A stretch of 64,000 nucleotides of DNA from NCBI GenBank assembly GCA_045631465.1, contig JAZQUV010000012.1, positions 1 through 64,000 of the forward strand. Reading direction: 5' to 3'. The stretch's first letter is position 1; each line of letters starts with the position of its first letter. Positions 63,547-64,000 of the stretch are shown one piece after another. Both the position numbers and the translations under genes were made by a program. The notes beneath the pieces are model-generated. The model was given only the letters and a program-made list of their open reading frames with translations, did not search any database and was not told the DNA's origin. The DNA comes from Aphodosoma sp045631465. GTDB taxonomy: Bacteria > Bacteroidota > Bacteroidia > Bacteroidales > Paludibacteraceae.

Positions 63547-63610
63547 ATAGACAAGAAGACAGGAGAACAAGAGAATAATTTTTGAGTCCTCCTGTTTTCC
63601 TGTCTTTTTA
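63547..63610. terminator. Imperfect hairpin after the DPP III gene
   Basis: AAGACAGGAGAACAAGAG pairs imperfectly with TCCTGTTTTCCTGTCTT, followed by TTTTATA. Confidence 0.5.
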
Positions 63611-63654
63611 TAACTATAGAGGTAATGTTTGAATTGTTAATTAAAAATTATTAC

Positions 63655-63690
63655 ACATTCCTCATTCCTAACTCCTCATTCCTCATTAAA
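63655..63690. repeat. Heptamer array ATTCCTC/ACTCCTC
   Basis: Four to five ATTCCTA/ATTCCTC/ACTCCTC units directly in front of the riboflavin synthase start. Confidence 0.85.
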
Positions 63691-63694
63691 AAAT

Positions 63695-64000
63695 ATGTTT
63701 TCAGGTATAGTAGAAGAACCTGCTGTTGTGACAGGTCTTCGTAAAGAAGAAGAAAATCTTCATATCACAATGCGCTGTTCGTTCACTAACGAACTCAAAA
63801 TCGATCAATCTGTTGCTCACAATGGTGTTTGCCTCACTGTGGTTGACATCCAAGGCGATGAATATACTGTTACTGCTATTAAAGAGACTCTCGAACGTTC
63901 TAATCTCGGACTTCTCGAAGTTGGCTCTATGGTTAATGTCGAGCGTTCGATGTTGATGAATGGTCGTCTCGATGGTCACATCGTGCAAGGTCACGTCGAC
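63695..64000 (+). CDS. ribE: Riboflavin synthase alpha chain, N-terminal part
   Basis: The ATG at 63695 opens a frame of 102 codons running to the window edge. It starts MFSGIVEEPA, contains DQSVAHNGVCLTVVDI and ERSNLGLLEVGSMVNVERSM, and ends LDGHIVQGHVD, which are the lumazine-binding domain signatures of riboflavin synthase, the enzyme that makes riboflavin from two lumazine molecules. The C-terminal half is outside the window. An ATTCCTC array directly precedes the start. Confidence 0.92.
   Translation, partial: MFSGIVEEPAVVTGLRKEEENLHITMRCSFTNELKIDQSVAHNGVCLTVVDIQGDEYTVTAIKETLERSNLGLLEVGSMVNVERSMLMNGRLDGHIVQGHVD

Overview
The window reads as chromosome of an AT-rich Bacteroidales (Bacteroidota) bacterium. 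Evidence: promoters of the TAnnTTTG class in front of most transcription units, almost no Shine-Dalgarno sequences, many exported proteins ending in type IX secretion (T9SS) C-terminal sorting domains, and Bacteroidota gene sets such as ftsX-DUF3098-uppP-truB-queA, yceD-rpmF, dapL, DUF4834 and two-domain NAD synthetase. No genus is claimed. No tRNA or rRNA gene, CRISPR array, transposase or phage gene was seen.

Layout. 1-3.3 kb: an incomplete lipoprotein, a secreted protein, a relic of a sorting domain and a TPR membrane regulator. 3.3-9.9 kb (minus strand): rpmF, yceD, a sensor histidine kinase, two outer-membrane barrel proteins, rsgA and frr. 9.9-21 kb: an SLC45/GPH-like sugar transporter and a GH13 periplasmic enzyme, then a block of secreted proteins (a small T9SS cargo, two FISUMP-like proteins, two thermolysin-type propeptide orphans of which one is frameshifted, a lipoprotein), then a SusG-like GH13 lipoprotein. 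The transporter and the two GH13 enzymes suggest an alpha-glucan locus without SusC/SusD. 21-29 kb: an ABC-F ATPase, a thioredoxin, an SGNH hydrolase, two PepSY-like proteins, and the lysine pathway genes dapL and dapF followed by yebC. 29-38 kb: T9SS cargo proteins including an M4 metallopeptidase, an AraC regulator and a candidate small RNA. 38-55 kb: housekeeping genes (priA, manC, mutL, prfA, glsA, queA, truB, uppP, ftsX, nadE, miaA). 55-64 kb: a T9SS-targeted endonuclease I, a 1.5 kb gene-free repeat field, a McrBC-type restriction pair that looks horizontally acquired, dipeptidyl-peptidase III and the start of riboflavin synthase.

The most unusual property is repeat content. About 25 loci carry short tandem arrays from at least eight unrelated sequence families, and nearly all have a unit of exactly 7 bp. 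They lie between genes but also inside them: they supply stop codons and C-termini, form part of a signal peptide, and are inserted in frame in dapF (twice), an outer-membrane barrel gene (three places) and mutL. Three further families of palindromic elements occur: a double-hairpin element, a roughly 116-bp hairpin-core-hairpin element, and a 233-bp tandem REP field beside mcrBC. These are the best candidates here for an undescribed genome-shaping process.
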